This document shows positions 10,251 to 20,297 of a DNA stretch of 64,000 bases, one piece after another. Made by a program: the position numbers and the translations under genes. Location of the stretch: contig JAFREE010000003.1 in NCBI GenBank assembly GCA_019400425.1, positions 410,144 through 474,143 of the forward strand, read 5' to 3'. The notes under the pieces were generated by a model that saw only the letters and a list, made by a program, of their open reading frames with translations, had not been told where the DNA came from and searched no databases. This stretch comes from Hymenochaete sp. R1 (lineage: Eukaryota; Basidiomycota; Agaricomycetes; Hymenochaetales; Hymenochaetaceae). How positions within the stretch are numbered: position 1 is the stretch's first letter; each line of letters opens with the position of its first letter.

Positions 10251-12623
10251 TTACAGACCTCCAAAAGCAATGAGCTTAGTTTGCATATACTCTGTTATAC
10301 CATGCGAGCCTTCACGACCTAGCAAAAAAAAGATATATTACTTCGATTAAAAAATCAAAGAATACAAAGCCCACTCACCGAGTCCACTCTCTTTTACACC
10401 ACCAAAGGGAATGACAGCTTGGGAGATGAGACCGGTGTTAGTACCAACCATCCCGACTTCCAAGGCTTCAGCGACGCGCCACACTCGTCCGACGTCTCGA
10501 GAGTAAAAGTAACCAGCAAGGCCGTATTGTGTATCATTAGTAAGTTTGATTACTTCGTCTTCGGTTTCGAATTTGATCAAAGCAGCAACTGGTCCGAACG
10601 TCTCTTCGTTCGATAGCTTCGCATTCGGGGGCACATCAGAAAGAACGGTCGGAGCAAAGAAGGAACCAGCTCCTTCGATGCGGGAGCCACCGATTAGGAC
10701 TTGAGCACCTTTACCCACGGCATCTGCGACATGTTCTTCAACTTTCTTGATGGCTCGGTCATGGATCAAAGGTCCGTGAGTGCTGTGAATTATCAGATAT
10801 AACTTAGATGAAAAGGGAAAGGTCCTACGTATTCTTATCCAAGCCATCGCCGACTTTGAATTCTGCGACTCTGGAAGCGAGCCTGGAAGCAAATTCGGCA
10901 TACACAGACGAGTGGACGTAGATACGATTAGCGCAGATGCAGGTCTGACCTGAGCCACGGAACTTGCAAATCACAGCGCCTTGAAAAGTCTGTTAGGAAT
11001 GCTCTATTGTTTGCACTGTTAATGGTGAGTCACCTTCAATAGCCGCGTCAATATCAGCATCACCAAATACGATGAATGGCGAGTTTCCTCCGGCTTCGAA
11101 AGAAATTCTTTGAAGATTTATGAGTGAGATTTCAGCTTCGGACAGCCATATTATACTTTTTCATCGTGCTCGCAGACATTGAGTACAATAATTTCGCCAC
11201 CGCCGTTGATCCCGTGAAAGTCACCTTGCGCACCTTCGTATTTTCGCAGAGTTCTTTCCCTACCTCTGATACATTTTTCAGGGTAGTGACAACGTTAACG
11301 ACACCATCCGGAAAACCAGCTCTCCGCGCAAGCTACGTGCATAAGTCACCTCTAAAAAAAAGAACAAGTGCCGAAACCTGCAGCGCACCTCGATCAACGC
11401 AAGTGCAGAAAAGGGCGTTTCTGGAGGGGGTTTAATCACAGCAGTGCATCCTGCGGCGAGTGCAGGGGCCAACTTTCGAGTGATCTTGGGGGTCGGGGGT
11501 GAGAGATTGCGCCTTTAAGATTTTGAGGGCTAAATTTACCATAGCGGAAGGAAAGTTCCAGGGAGTTAGGATTGCACTGTAGGCAATCTCATCAGCTCGT
11601 TACCCAACGAAGTCAGCTCGAACACTCACCATACACCTGGAGAATATTGTCAGTGGTAATCCGTCGATTGTCTGGATTCTTGTGGACTTACCAACGGGCT
11701 GTTTAAGAGTCACATTGCGGACTCCGGGCACGGGAGATGGAATGTTTTCTAAGGAGTTGGGGTTTACAATTTAAGTGATGTGAGAGTATTGGGTAAACAA
11801 ACAGCCTACCACCGTAGGTACGTAGCGCTTCTTCGGCTTTTCAAATGTCATTGATAAAGTTTGAGCATATAAGCATCAACCACCTGCATACCGAACCACT
11901 AACAAACACTATTAAATGAGATGCGCGAGTTCTACCAAGAGGAGCGTACCTCAACAAACGAAGAGCTATAAGTCATTTCCCCCTATGGATTTAATATGAA
12001 GAATATAAGCGACGTATAACTCATTATTGGAAGTCTTAACTAACCTTTGCTTCAGTCAATGTTTTTCCATTTTCCAATGTCTAGTACGGGTTCAGTAGGA
12101 GACAGCGTGTGTATCATATGCTCGCGAACCAGTATCCTCGCGAGGTCTTCTGAATGCTGATTCATGAGAGCAAATAGTTTCATAAGGAGATCATGACGTT
12201 GCTATTGAAAAGAATCATTTTATGAGACGTCAAGACGCCGCGGCAGGGGTCACGTTAGATTCATGAGAAACAAATGATCCATGAGAGAAACGACCAACCT
12301 TTGCAGTAGTTTTCTTCCACGACTGAAACGCGTCATAGGCTGTGTCAATGGCCTCCTTCGTCTCTTTGATGCCCATCTCAGGAATCGTGCCGATTTCTTG
12401 ACCCGTCGAAGGATCTATAGAAGAGTGAGAAACCAATTTGAAGCCGGACGTGAGATACGAACTGGTCACGGAAATTGTTGACCCGTCGAGTGAGTCTCTC
12501 CATTTGCCTCCGATGCTCGCCTTGGTCTGAAGCAATCCCTCATCCTTGAGTCCAAACTAGGGCGAGGGGACGTCAATTAAAATGTATGTTGAATTGTTTG
12601 CTAGAGTAACTATAGACTTGCAT
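10251..12623 (-). CDS. Succinate-semialdehyde dehydrogenase (NAD(P)+)
   Basis: Last step of the GABA shunt, oxidising succinate semialdehyde to succinate. About 14 short exons give roughly 490 aa. ALDH blocks in order: [13 protein letters not shown]-type [73 protein letters not shown], the catalytic Glu in [12 protein letters not shown], the catalytic Cys in [45 protein letters not shown] and the C-terminal [17 protein letters not shown]...FGGL. The GQTCICANR form and the end motif are typical of SSADH rather than general ALDH. In FEAGG the usual Leu after Glu is Ala. The 5' end is uncertain: a two-codon first exon (ATG CAA at 12623-12618) keeps frame with [15 protein letters not shown], but another upstream exon is possible. 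A MITE-like element starts 120 bp upstream. Confidence 0.9.
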
Positions 12624-12743
12624 CTGCAGCAATGTTGCTCGCCATTCGGAGTAGAGTTAGATTACTTCGCCTTGAGTTCTGTGGGAGATGGCGGAGGGAA
12701 GCAGAGAGAGAAAAGCACTGCCTGAACATGACGGCTAAAGTTA

Positions 12744-12767
12744 AAGTACTGTACCGAAGTAGTCAAT
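12744..12767 (+). repeat. Left terminal inverted repeat, 24 bp
   Basis: Exact reverse complement of 13009-13032. See the element entry at 12744-13032. Confidence 0.9.
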
Positions 12768-13008
12768 TGTTCTTTCCCACGGTCGGTAGACCGCTGTGTA
12801 ACAAGTTCTCCGGGCCGTGTTACACGTTACATCGATCTGAAGAATTGTTCTCCGGATCCGGGCCGGAGCTAAGCGAGCCTAGCCGAGGGTAATCCGGCTC
12901 TTGTGACATGTTACAGCCCCCCGGACGAGAGTTCTCGGCCCTCTGTTACATGTTACGGGAACTTTAATAAAAGTTATCCGAGACCCTCGTGTTACGTGTT
13001 ACAGAACG

Positions 13009-13032
13009 ATTGACTACTTCGGTACAGTACTT
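13009..13032 (-). repeat. Right terminal inverted repeat, 24 bp
   Basis: Exact reverse complement of 12744-12767. See the element entry at 12744-13032. Confidence 0.9.
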
Positions 13033-13216
13033 GTACATTTCTAAGACGGAGTCCGCCCTCCCGTCCTCTTTTATGGTTTGGAAGATCGACACGACGTACA
13101 TTGACTTCTGCATATTCAATTTCCAATGAAAGTCTGACTCCCGCGACTCTGCTTCTTAAGCACCTCCACCTCATTACGCACTTCTGCAGCGCAATTCTCA
13201 TTTTCATGGATACGAA

Positions 13217-16200
13217 ATGCTCAAGGCATGGAAGAAAGCTTGGGTTAGAGATGACCACAGCGCTCAGGGTTTGCCGGAGGCCGATGAACCTCAATCAATA
13301 GAACCTCCCCTTTTAGCTCCTTCTGGGACAATTGCAAGTAAGAAGAGATCTTCTGGAGCTCAACTTGCTGGAGAAGATAACAGCCTCGACGGAAACACTA
13401 AAAAGAAAGCCAGAATACGCAAGGAATCTCATACTATTCATGGACAGCTGCAAGAGGGGCCACTCGACAAGCACGAGCCAATGGAAGAAGATAGCCAGCA
13501 AGAAAGCATTGGTCCGATTCGTTTGGAAGAAAATACGAGACTTCCACCAGCACACGCAAAGACGAGTAATAGTGAGCAGACTGTAGTTGCTCGTCTACTG
13601 TATCCTTCTCATGCTCTTTCAGCGCTTGTGATCGTAACGTCGGAAACTGGTACGGGTCTCTGTGCTTGGGTTCGGAGTACCTATTCTGATTATAACCACA
13701 GAGAAAATCAACTTGGTGGTGGACCTCTTACAATCGAAACTCGTTACGGATAGGGCGCAACCTTCTGATTCTGTAAGGAAAAAGAAGGTCGCTGTTATCG
13801 TTGTTGAGTGGGTTCTTTCTGAGTACCTCTCATCTCGAGAATTTGAATTGGTCATATAGAGATGAAACCGCTATGGGGACCCGAGCCTCCCAAATGGACA
13901 ATTCATCAGGACTCCTGGCTGGAAGGTACACGGAAGAGCATCACAAAAACCCCTTTGAAAACTGGTCGCAAGCGTGTTCCAGCAGGGATGTTATCGTTGT
14001 ACCGGCAAGCGTGAGTTTTGTAATTATTCTTTCCCTGCCATCACCTCCTCACACCGTGTCATGAAAGCGACTCTATGATTCACTTTCCATAGGCGCATTG
14101 TCGTTAGCAGCAGTCCATCAATTGGTGTTTGATGACGTTCTTCCCTTAAAAAAGGACAACACACATCCGATACGTCAGTTAATGGACACCTTCTACCGCG
14201 TGACAGATCCTCTTCTGCGACCCGCAATTCTCGGATTCATCTCTCTTAGTCCCGATACGAAGTTCTACTTTGATGTTCAGGTTCTGGGGCTGGAGAGTAT
14301 CTTGGACTCAACCTTCCATGGCATCAATGATGCCGTTCGCAATTCTATCAATACATTACCTGAGAAACCGATGGAAGTAGTCATGTTCTATGAGCCTCAG
14401 ATCAAATTTGAGGACACAGCATTGCTCAAAACTTTGAAGGCGATTGATCCTCAGATGTCGATTTATCGAACGCATTTCCGCAACTCAAGACATGCGTTGC
14501 GGGACATCGGAGCATGCGCTTGCGACCTCGTTTGGCGACGCACCCTGCAAGATATGGATGCCAGGGCCACGGCGGAGGAGGCAGTCTATGAGGAAGAAGA
14601 CGAGTTGCAGGCGGGAACGAAAGAAGCCTCCAATAGAATGAAGAGTAACATCCGGAAAGCTATTCGTAACTGGACCTTTACCATGCCAAACTTGGACAAT
14701 CAGTCAAGAGGGTTCAATGTCACTCCGAAATTCTTAAAGCTCGTGATGATTTTAAAGTCTTGTGAACCTTATGGTGATGCACTTCGAGGCATAATCTTTG
14801 GTATGATCGAACCTACGGAACCCTTCTCAATTTTTCATCTTTTGCTAATTCATATTACAGTCCAAAAACGAAGTAATGCGTTTGTTATCGTGGACCTCCT
14901 ACGGAACCTGGCAGATCATTTGCCGTTTCTTAGGCCATACGCTCTCGTTGGTCATAACGTTTCAACTGAACCAAATGACATCGTGAGCAAGTTGGATTTC
15001 GGCACGAGGTAGAAACTCATTTCAATTAGTCAGACACGCTGGATAACTTCAAAAACGGTGTGTACAACCTGCTTGTGGCTACCAAATGCGCGGAGGATTT
15101 AGACATATGTAGGATGAACATTGTCATTCGGTGAGGAGATTTAGTCCGTGATGTCATACATTTGCATTGACATGAGTTATCAAGGTACGATCTCTTTGAG
15201 AGCCAAGTTTCATACGCATATTGTCGTGCTCGTGCGCGAGGCCGTAGATGCCATTTGATTCACATGGCAGAACGAGGCAGCGATGCACAGAGGCGTATTC
15301 TCTCAACATTCGCTCGTCATGACCCAGCTTTGGATATCTGGATTCATCGCGTTGGTAAATCTTCTAAGGGCTCCGTTCCTCGCTTTCGTTTACAAGAAAC
15401 TGTCGACCCATACCGTTCGGACAGCGAGGATGAAAATGATAGCAATCAGGAATTCGTACAAGATCCCACAACCAGTGGGCGGATATACGTCCGAGACGCT
15501 ACCACTGTAGTATATCGTTTAGTTTCACAGCTATCGGACCCGGCCAGCGACGATGAAGAATCAGACGTTGCCTTATTCGAGTTTGAAAAGCTTCGTGCCG
15601 GATCGACGGATAGCCATATGTACATCTGCACCGTCCTCTTACCCTCGAGTTCACCACTGCATAGGATTTCGGGACCTCCATGCTCCAGTAAGTCACAGGC
15701 ACGTCGCGAGGCGTGTTATCAAGTCTGTTGGGAGTTCTACAACCGTGGCATTCTCGATTATCGTTTATTCCCTCGACCCGCTCTACCATCACATCGGCCA
15801 CAGAGACCAGCCTACATATCCGCACGTATGGTAGAAAGACCTAGTGAGGACGAAGATGACGATCTCCCTCTTAACCCGAAGCCTTCCGAGGGTCATCAGC
15901 GAGGCGGGATACGATTATACGGCAGAAAGAAACCTGATTTTTGGGAGCATTCTCTACCTATCCTACGCTCATTTCTTTATCCAACTGTCGTAATTCCTGG
16001 AGTCGAGCTTGACATGTTCGGAAAGGGGAGCCATGCGCCTATCCTCATCTTAACTCGCCTTCCCTTTCCATCGTTTCCGGATGTAAATCTTCACTTCCCC
16101 AGGGGGAATGGAAAGGTTCGACTCGTCCGTGCGGATCCAGTAGAAGTTGACGAGGATCAAGTCCAGGACCTTTACAAGTTCACAGTGCGACTCATCCGTA

Positions 16201-19029
16201 AAATCACGAACAAGCCGTTTATTTGTGCCCTCGACAGACTACCCTACTTTATCGCACCGCTGCAAGGCGATTTCAAAGCCGACAAACTCCGAGGCAACCG
16301 CTCAGATAAAGGTAGTCTGGTCGCTTTCCCGGAAGTTGAAAACTTCATACCATGGGAGATGATTAAGCTCGGTGGTTCGGAGGTCTCCTTGCACTTGAAG
16401 ACGCAAGACCTCCAAACACTCTCGGAGGATTGCGAGGATGCGCTGATTCAGGATAGATGGGTTGAATTCGGAAGACGATACTACTCCGTCCGGATACGAC
16501 CTGACCTTACACCTTTATCGAAGCCTGCTGACAGCCTAGTGAGTATTGTAAAGGGTCATCCACGATCCGCCCACTCACTCATTGTTGAAGCGAGAAAAAG
16601 GCTGTGATAATCTGCTGGATTTCGTAAAGTCTCGACGAAAAGGCTTTTCTGGCCTCCGAAATGAGAAACAACCACTCATCGAGGTGGACGTTTGCCCGTT
16701 GCTTGTAAATCACCTTGGATTGCCTGAAAAGACGTCTGACGGGAAGTTTCATCCTGCAAAATGTGAGCGCATTATAATCCTTTGAAGGATAATAACGCAT
16801 TAAGTTTACCCCCGTGTAGATCTGATACCCGAGCTGTGTTCGAAGAGTCCGGTCCCGTCAAGGTGATTTTTGTCGAATACTCTACTGAGTATTGACCGAG
16901 CCTTCTTCCTCGCAGCGTCTACCGCACTGCCTTGCTAATACCTTCTATCATGGTGAAGATCGATTGTTTTTTGTTAGTGAAGGAGGTCAATGCCAAATAT
17001 TTCGATCACTCAATTGATGAGCAAGAGCTCCTGACCGCGATGACGCCGCCCTCTGCGGGAATGGACACCGATTACGAGCGTTTGGAATTACTCGGTGATT
17101 ACAAATTCCACATAATATTGTTCATGCTATTATTACTGAGATAAATTCAAGGTGATGCATATCTGAAATACCTGTCATCTATTTACCTTTTTGTGACCTT
17201 TCCGACGCTATCGGAAGGGTCGTTACATTTATCCAGACAAAGGATTGTCAGTAATCGATCTCTTTTGCGGAACGCGAAACGCTGCGATCTGCCGCAGTAT
17301 ATCCAAAGTCATCCGATGGGGATTAAGACTTGGAGCCCGCCGAATTTCATTGTTTTCAATCCCCCGAAGGTGCAATCTCAAGACGTGTCGATGGATGGTG
17401 GCGGACGCGACATCGAAGAAAACAACAACAGTTCTGTGCAGCCAAGAGTGAGCAGGCTCGATTGATGAAAACTGCGAATGATTAATAGCCATTCTCCGGT
17501 ACATTGTAGGATGCAGACGGGGAAGACACCAAGGACGAGGAGGGGAAGAGCGGGAAGCGCAAAAGACGGAAAATCCGGGAGGACAGTGATGACTCACAAT
17601 GGCTCGGAGATAAGGTAGGACTTTGTTTTAAATTTAAAATAATAAAATATTAAACAGCGGAGACGCGCGTGAAATCATTAATGACATCGACTGACTGGAT
17701 CTGATCTGCGCAGGCTATAGCAGACGTCGCCGAGGGGATAATAGGAGCAGCGTACGTCACGGGAGGACGTGAAGTGGCACTGAAAGTGACGAAAGCTCTC
17801 AACATCCCGGTCCCACTCATTGATCGATGGGCAGATTTTGGGCGAAAGGCCCTTGCGCCACCGCCGGAAGCGACAGCGAAATTAAAGCAAGGGTCGGTTC
17901 AAGCCGTCGAGGGAATCATCGGACACCAATTCAATCACCCCCACCTTCTAGCTCAGGCTTTGGTAAGTGATTCGAATGATGGTGGAACTTAATTTCAGGC
18001 TTGCTGAAAGGTTCGCGTTTGTTTGGAATCGAAGACCCATTCTTCTATTCCTGGCAGTGACATGATCAGCTACGAGAGATTGGAGTTCATCGGGGATGCC
18101 ATCCTAGATTTCCGTGAGTGAAAACGAGGACGGGATCTGAAACTTTCTTTTTCGCGCGTACTCGTACTGAACCCATTTGGTAAACCCGCCAGTCGTAATT
18201 CGCCATATTTTTGGTCGAGATAAAGGTCTCTCACCTGGATCTCTGACCCTTCTCAAGGTCTATATTTATTTCTTTATTAAATTCTATCTATCTAAAGTAA
18301 CCGCGTGTCTCTTCATTTTAGGGTGCTATGGTCTCTAATGCGGTACTTGCCGCCATATGTGTTTCCGCGGGTCTCCACGAGCATTTGCTGTTCGACGCGA
18401 GTCTCATGCAGGACAATCTAGAGGACTACGTGGACCGCATAACCGAAAGGCAGGAGGAAGCGCACAGGCAGGCTCAACAGGACGGCCAGTCTCCAGGTCA
18501 ATACTGGGTCGACGTTGAGCCTCCCAAAGCACTTTCGGATGTCATCGAATCCATTATTGGTGCGCTCTACGTGTCGGACAATTTCTCGCCGCTTGGAGCA
18601 GAACGCTTCTATGAAAAAGTCTTAAAGCCGTTCTATGACCAGCATATTACGCTTGAGACCCTTTCGCATCACCCGACGAAGGTGCTATTCGAAAGAATTC
18701 AAAGCGAAAGCTGCCAAAATTTTTCCCTTGTCAAGGAAGAAATTGACCCAAAGGGACATGAGCTCGGACATACGATAGAATGCAAGAGTGAGGTTTCCTT
18801 CCCATCCATTCGTCACCGTCCTAATTCTTTCTTGATCGCAGTCATCATTCACGATGTCATTTTATCAAGTACCACGGACACTTCGGTCTCAGCTTGTGCT
18901 CGGCGGGCCGCAGATATGGCTTTGGACGCTATTGACGGGGACCCGAGTTTCTTGGCGCAGACATGCAATTGCCGCGAATTAGCTTTGGCAAGGAAAGCTG
19001 CGAAAAAGAATGCGAAGCCAGCGGGCTAG
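13217..19029 (+). CDS. Dicer-like ribonuclease with degenerate helicase domain
   Basis: Cuts double-stranded RNA into small RNAs for RNA silencing. About 18 exons, about 1,550-1,600 aa. The region aligning with the helicase core keeps its order (KKVAVIVV, SRDVIVVPAS, HQLVFDDVLPL, then the NLLVATKCAEDLDI block), but the Walker A loop reads about SETEKINLVV and DECH is replaced by DDVL (14131-14142). Next come the MPNLDNQSRGFNVTPKFLKL block, YDLFESQVSYAYCRARARG, the Dicer dimerisation domain (ACYQVCWEFYNRGILDYRLF), a PAZ-like part (GFSGLRNEKQPLIEVDVC) and two RNase III domains. RNase IIIa has YERLELLGDAYLKYLSS and KAIADVAEGIIGAAY; RNase IIIb has YERLEFIGDAILDF and KALSDVIESIIGALY, so all acidic catalytic residues are present. 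No dsRNA-binding domain follows; the protein ends in Lys/Ala-rich sequence. The apparent frame break near 16600 is a normal 54-nt intron. The start is the first in-frame ATG of the N-terminal exon and is tentative. Confidence 0.92.
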
Positions 19030-19367
19030 ACATCTACCTCTGAAAAATGGCGAATTATTCTACAAACAATTTCTTACCTTCTTCTCTTTTTGATTTATAT
19101 GGAAGCCTTGACAAGTTTTTCTTCATTTCGCATTGATTCTTTATCACGAATAGTTTAAAGTATATGGAAGTGTGCATTGCGATCTAGTGTGGCGTCTATA
19201 AGGATGCTGGTCTACTTTCCGGCACATCTATAATTCTAATCTAGTGCTTGGCAAGCCTTCATAGCGTCTCAGAGAAAAGCGGTGATTCAAGAAGACTTGC
19301 GGCTTTATTGCATAACACCGATAGTAATGAGCACTGTCACGAAGTCAAACGAAGACAACGAATACAC
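19030..19367. other. Convergent 3' region, Dicer / COX8
   Basis: About 340 bp holding the two 3' UTRs. An AATAAA signal for the minus-strand COX8 gene lies at 19305-19310 (as TTTATT on plus). Nothing else was recognised. Confidence 0.5.
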
Positions 19368-19644
19368 TCACAGCTGGTAAATAGATGCAACGACAGGGAG
19401 AAGGGCTCCAGAGAGAAGAAAGAAAGAAAGCTTAGCACCGAAAGCATGCCTGTCTGCTCTCTCGTGCTTGAAGGGGGTAGCCTATTCGATGAAAAAAAAA
19501 AGATCATGAGCCAAAACCCACACAGAAATCGAAGTCTAAACATACGTTGCCAGCGACGTTCTCTACATGCATGGCCCGACGCTGCACCATGGCCGTACGG
19601 AAGGCAGCTGGGGCACGGAGGGAGGCACGGGCGAGGATGGACAT
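19368..19644 (-). CDS. Cytochrome c oxidase small subunit (COX8 / VIIc)
   Basis: Two exons, 19644-19546 and 19481-19368, separated by a 64-nt intron (GTATGT...AATAG), give 70 aa. The first 25 residues (MSILARASLRAPAAFRTAMV then QRRA) are an Arg/Ala-rich, acid-free mitochondrial presequence. The mature part MHVENVAGNATPFKHERADR matches the fungal COX8 (mammalian VIIc) signature H-x-EN-x-x-GN-x-PF. It is followed by one inner-membrane helix (FGAKLSFFLLSGALLPVVAS) and IYQL. The product is a single-helix subunit of respiratory complex IV. The stop CTG-TGA overlaps a possible GTGAGT donor; no in-frame downstream exon was found, so the TGA is taken as the end. Confidence 0.87.
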
Positions 19645-20297
19645 GTTGCAGGTTGCTGGAGAGTATCGAGTGGTGGTGGTATCGGGTAAAGTAGGCTTCT
19701 GTCAAACAAAAACGGCACCGGCTCAGCTTTTTCCTCTCTCTTGAGGATCAACCAATCAACGATCAATAAACAACGTGGAAAGGACTTCCCATTTTGGATC
19801 AGCGAATGAGAACGCACGCATGAACCCAATTTTGAATCCGATTCTTTCAAACGGCTCTCTTCTCCAGTAATATCTCTGCCCTATGCTACGTTTTCAGGGT
19901 AATGCCCATTCAAGCTTCGAGTGATGTACGAGAAAGAAATGTTTGCGACCTGCTCTCTTTGTTCGATGACCGTATTTGGTCGATGGTTCAGGTATGGATT
20001 ATTCAACACTCAGAGAGTCGCTAGGTGATGCCGACGCTCTCATTGCTGTTTCTCGACTCAACTACTCTCCGCGCGCGCATTCGCGTTCACCCAGCTGGGC
20101 TTCTGCAAACCTTAAGATTTATATCGGGTTTCTTCAGCAGGACTTTATCTTCAATGTTTCTCACCGCCTTATCATTATCGCGCCCTCGTGCTCTCGCCCG
20201 ATTTAGGAGCGCCCACAATCATACTCTACTCCTCCATTCACGAGACCGTTTCGTCATTTCAACCCACCTTTCTCCTCTTCTCTCACGTACCAGAAAC
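19645..20297. other. Divergent promoter, COX8 / aldehyde dehydrogenase
   Basis: About 650 bp between divergent starts. From about 20025 the frame of the ALDH gene stays open without a stop up to its assigned ATG; this possible presequence is treated as a finding. The rest has no coding character. Confidence 0.5.

Larger units (their letters stand above)
12744..13032. mobile_element. MITE-like non-autonomous DNA element, 289 bp
   Basis: The ends 12744-12767 and 13009-13032 are perfect 24-bp inverted repeats beginning AAGTACTGTACCGAAGTAGT. The match runs on about 6 bp inward with one mismatch. The body has no coding capacity but holds four copies of a direct motif of the form GTGTTACRYGTTAC at 12817-12830, 12901-12914, 12943-12956 and 12989-13002. 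TA lies just inside each end (AGTA/TACT), compatible with a TA target site, but the exact duplication cannot be fixed. The element sits in the shared promoter of SSADH and Dicer. Size, lack of an open frame and the inverted ends fit a MITE. A long stem-loop regulatory element is the main alternative. Confidence 0.75.

Noticed and set aside
12632..13294. Short open frames with a shared VLYRSSQ peptide on opposite strands
   Set aside because: The shared peptide is only the translation of the MITE-like inverted repeats, not a protein domain.
16540..16620. Apparent frameshift (extra A in an A5 run) in the Dicer gene
   Set aside because: A 54-nt intron with a perfect GTGAGT donor after GACAGCCTA and a TTGAAG acceptor restores PADSLREKGCDNLL in frame, so the gene is intact.
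19371..19376. GTGAGT donor overlapping the COX8 stop codon, suggesting a third exon
   Set aside because: The next acceptor (GACAG) leads into a long open frame without the short family-typical C-terminus, so the TGA was kept.
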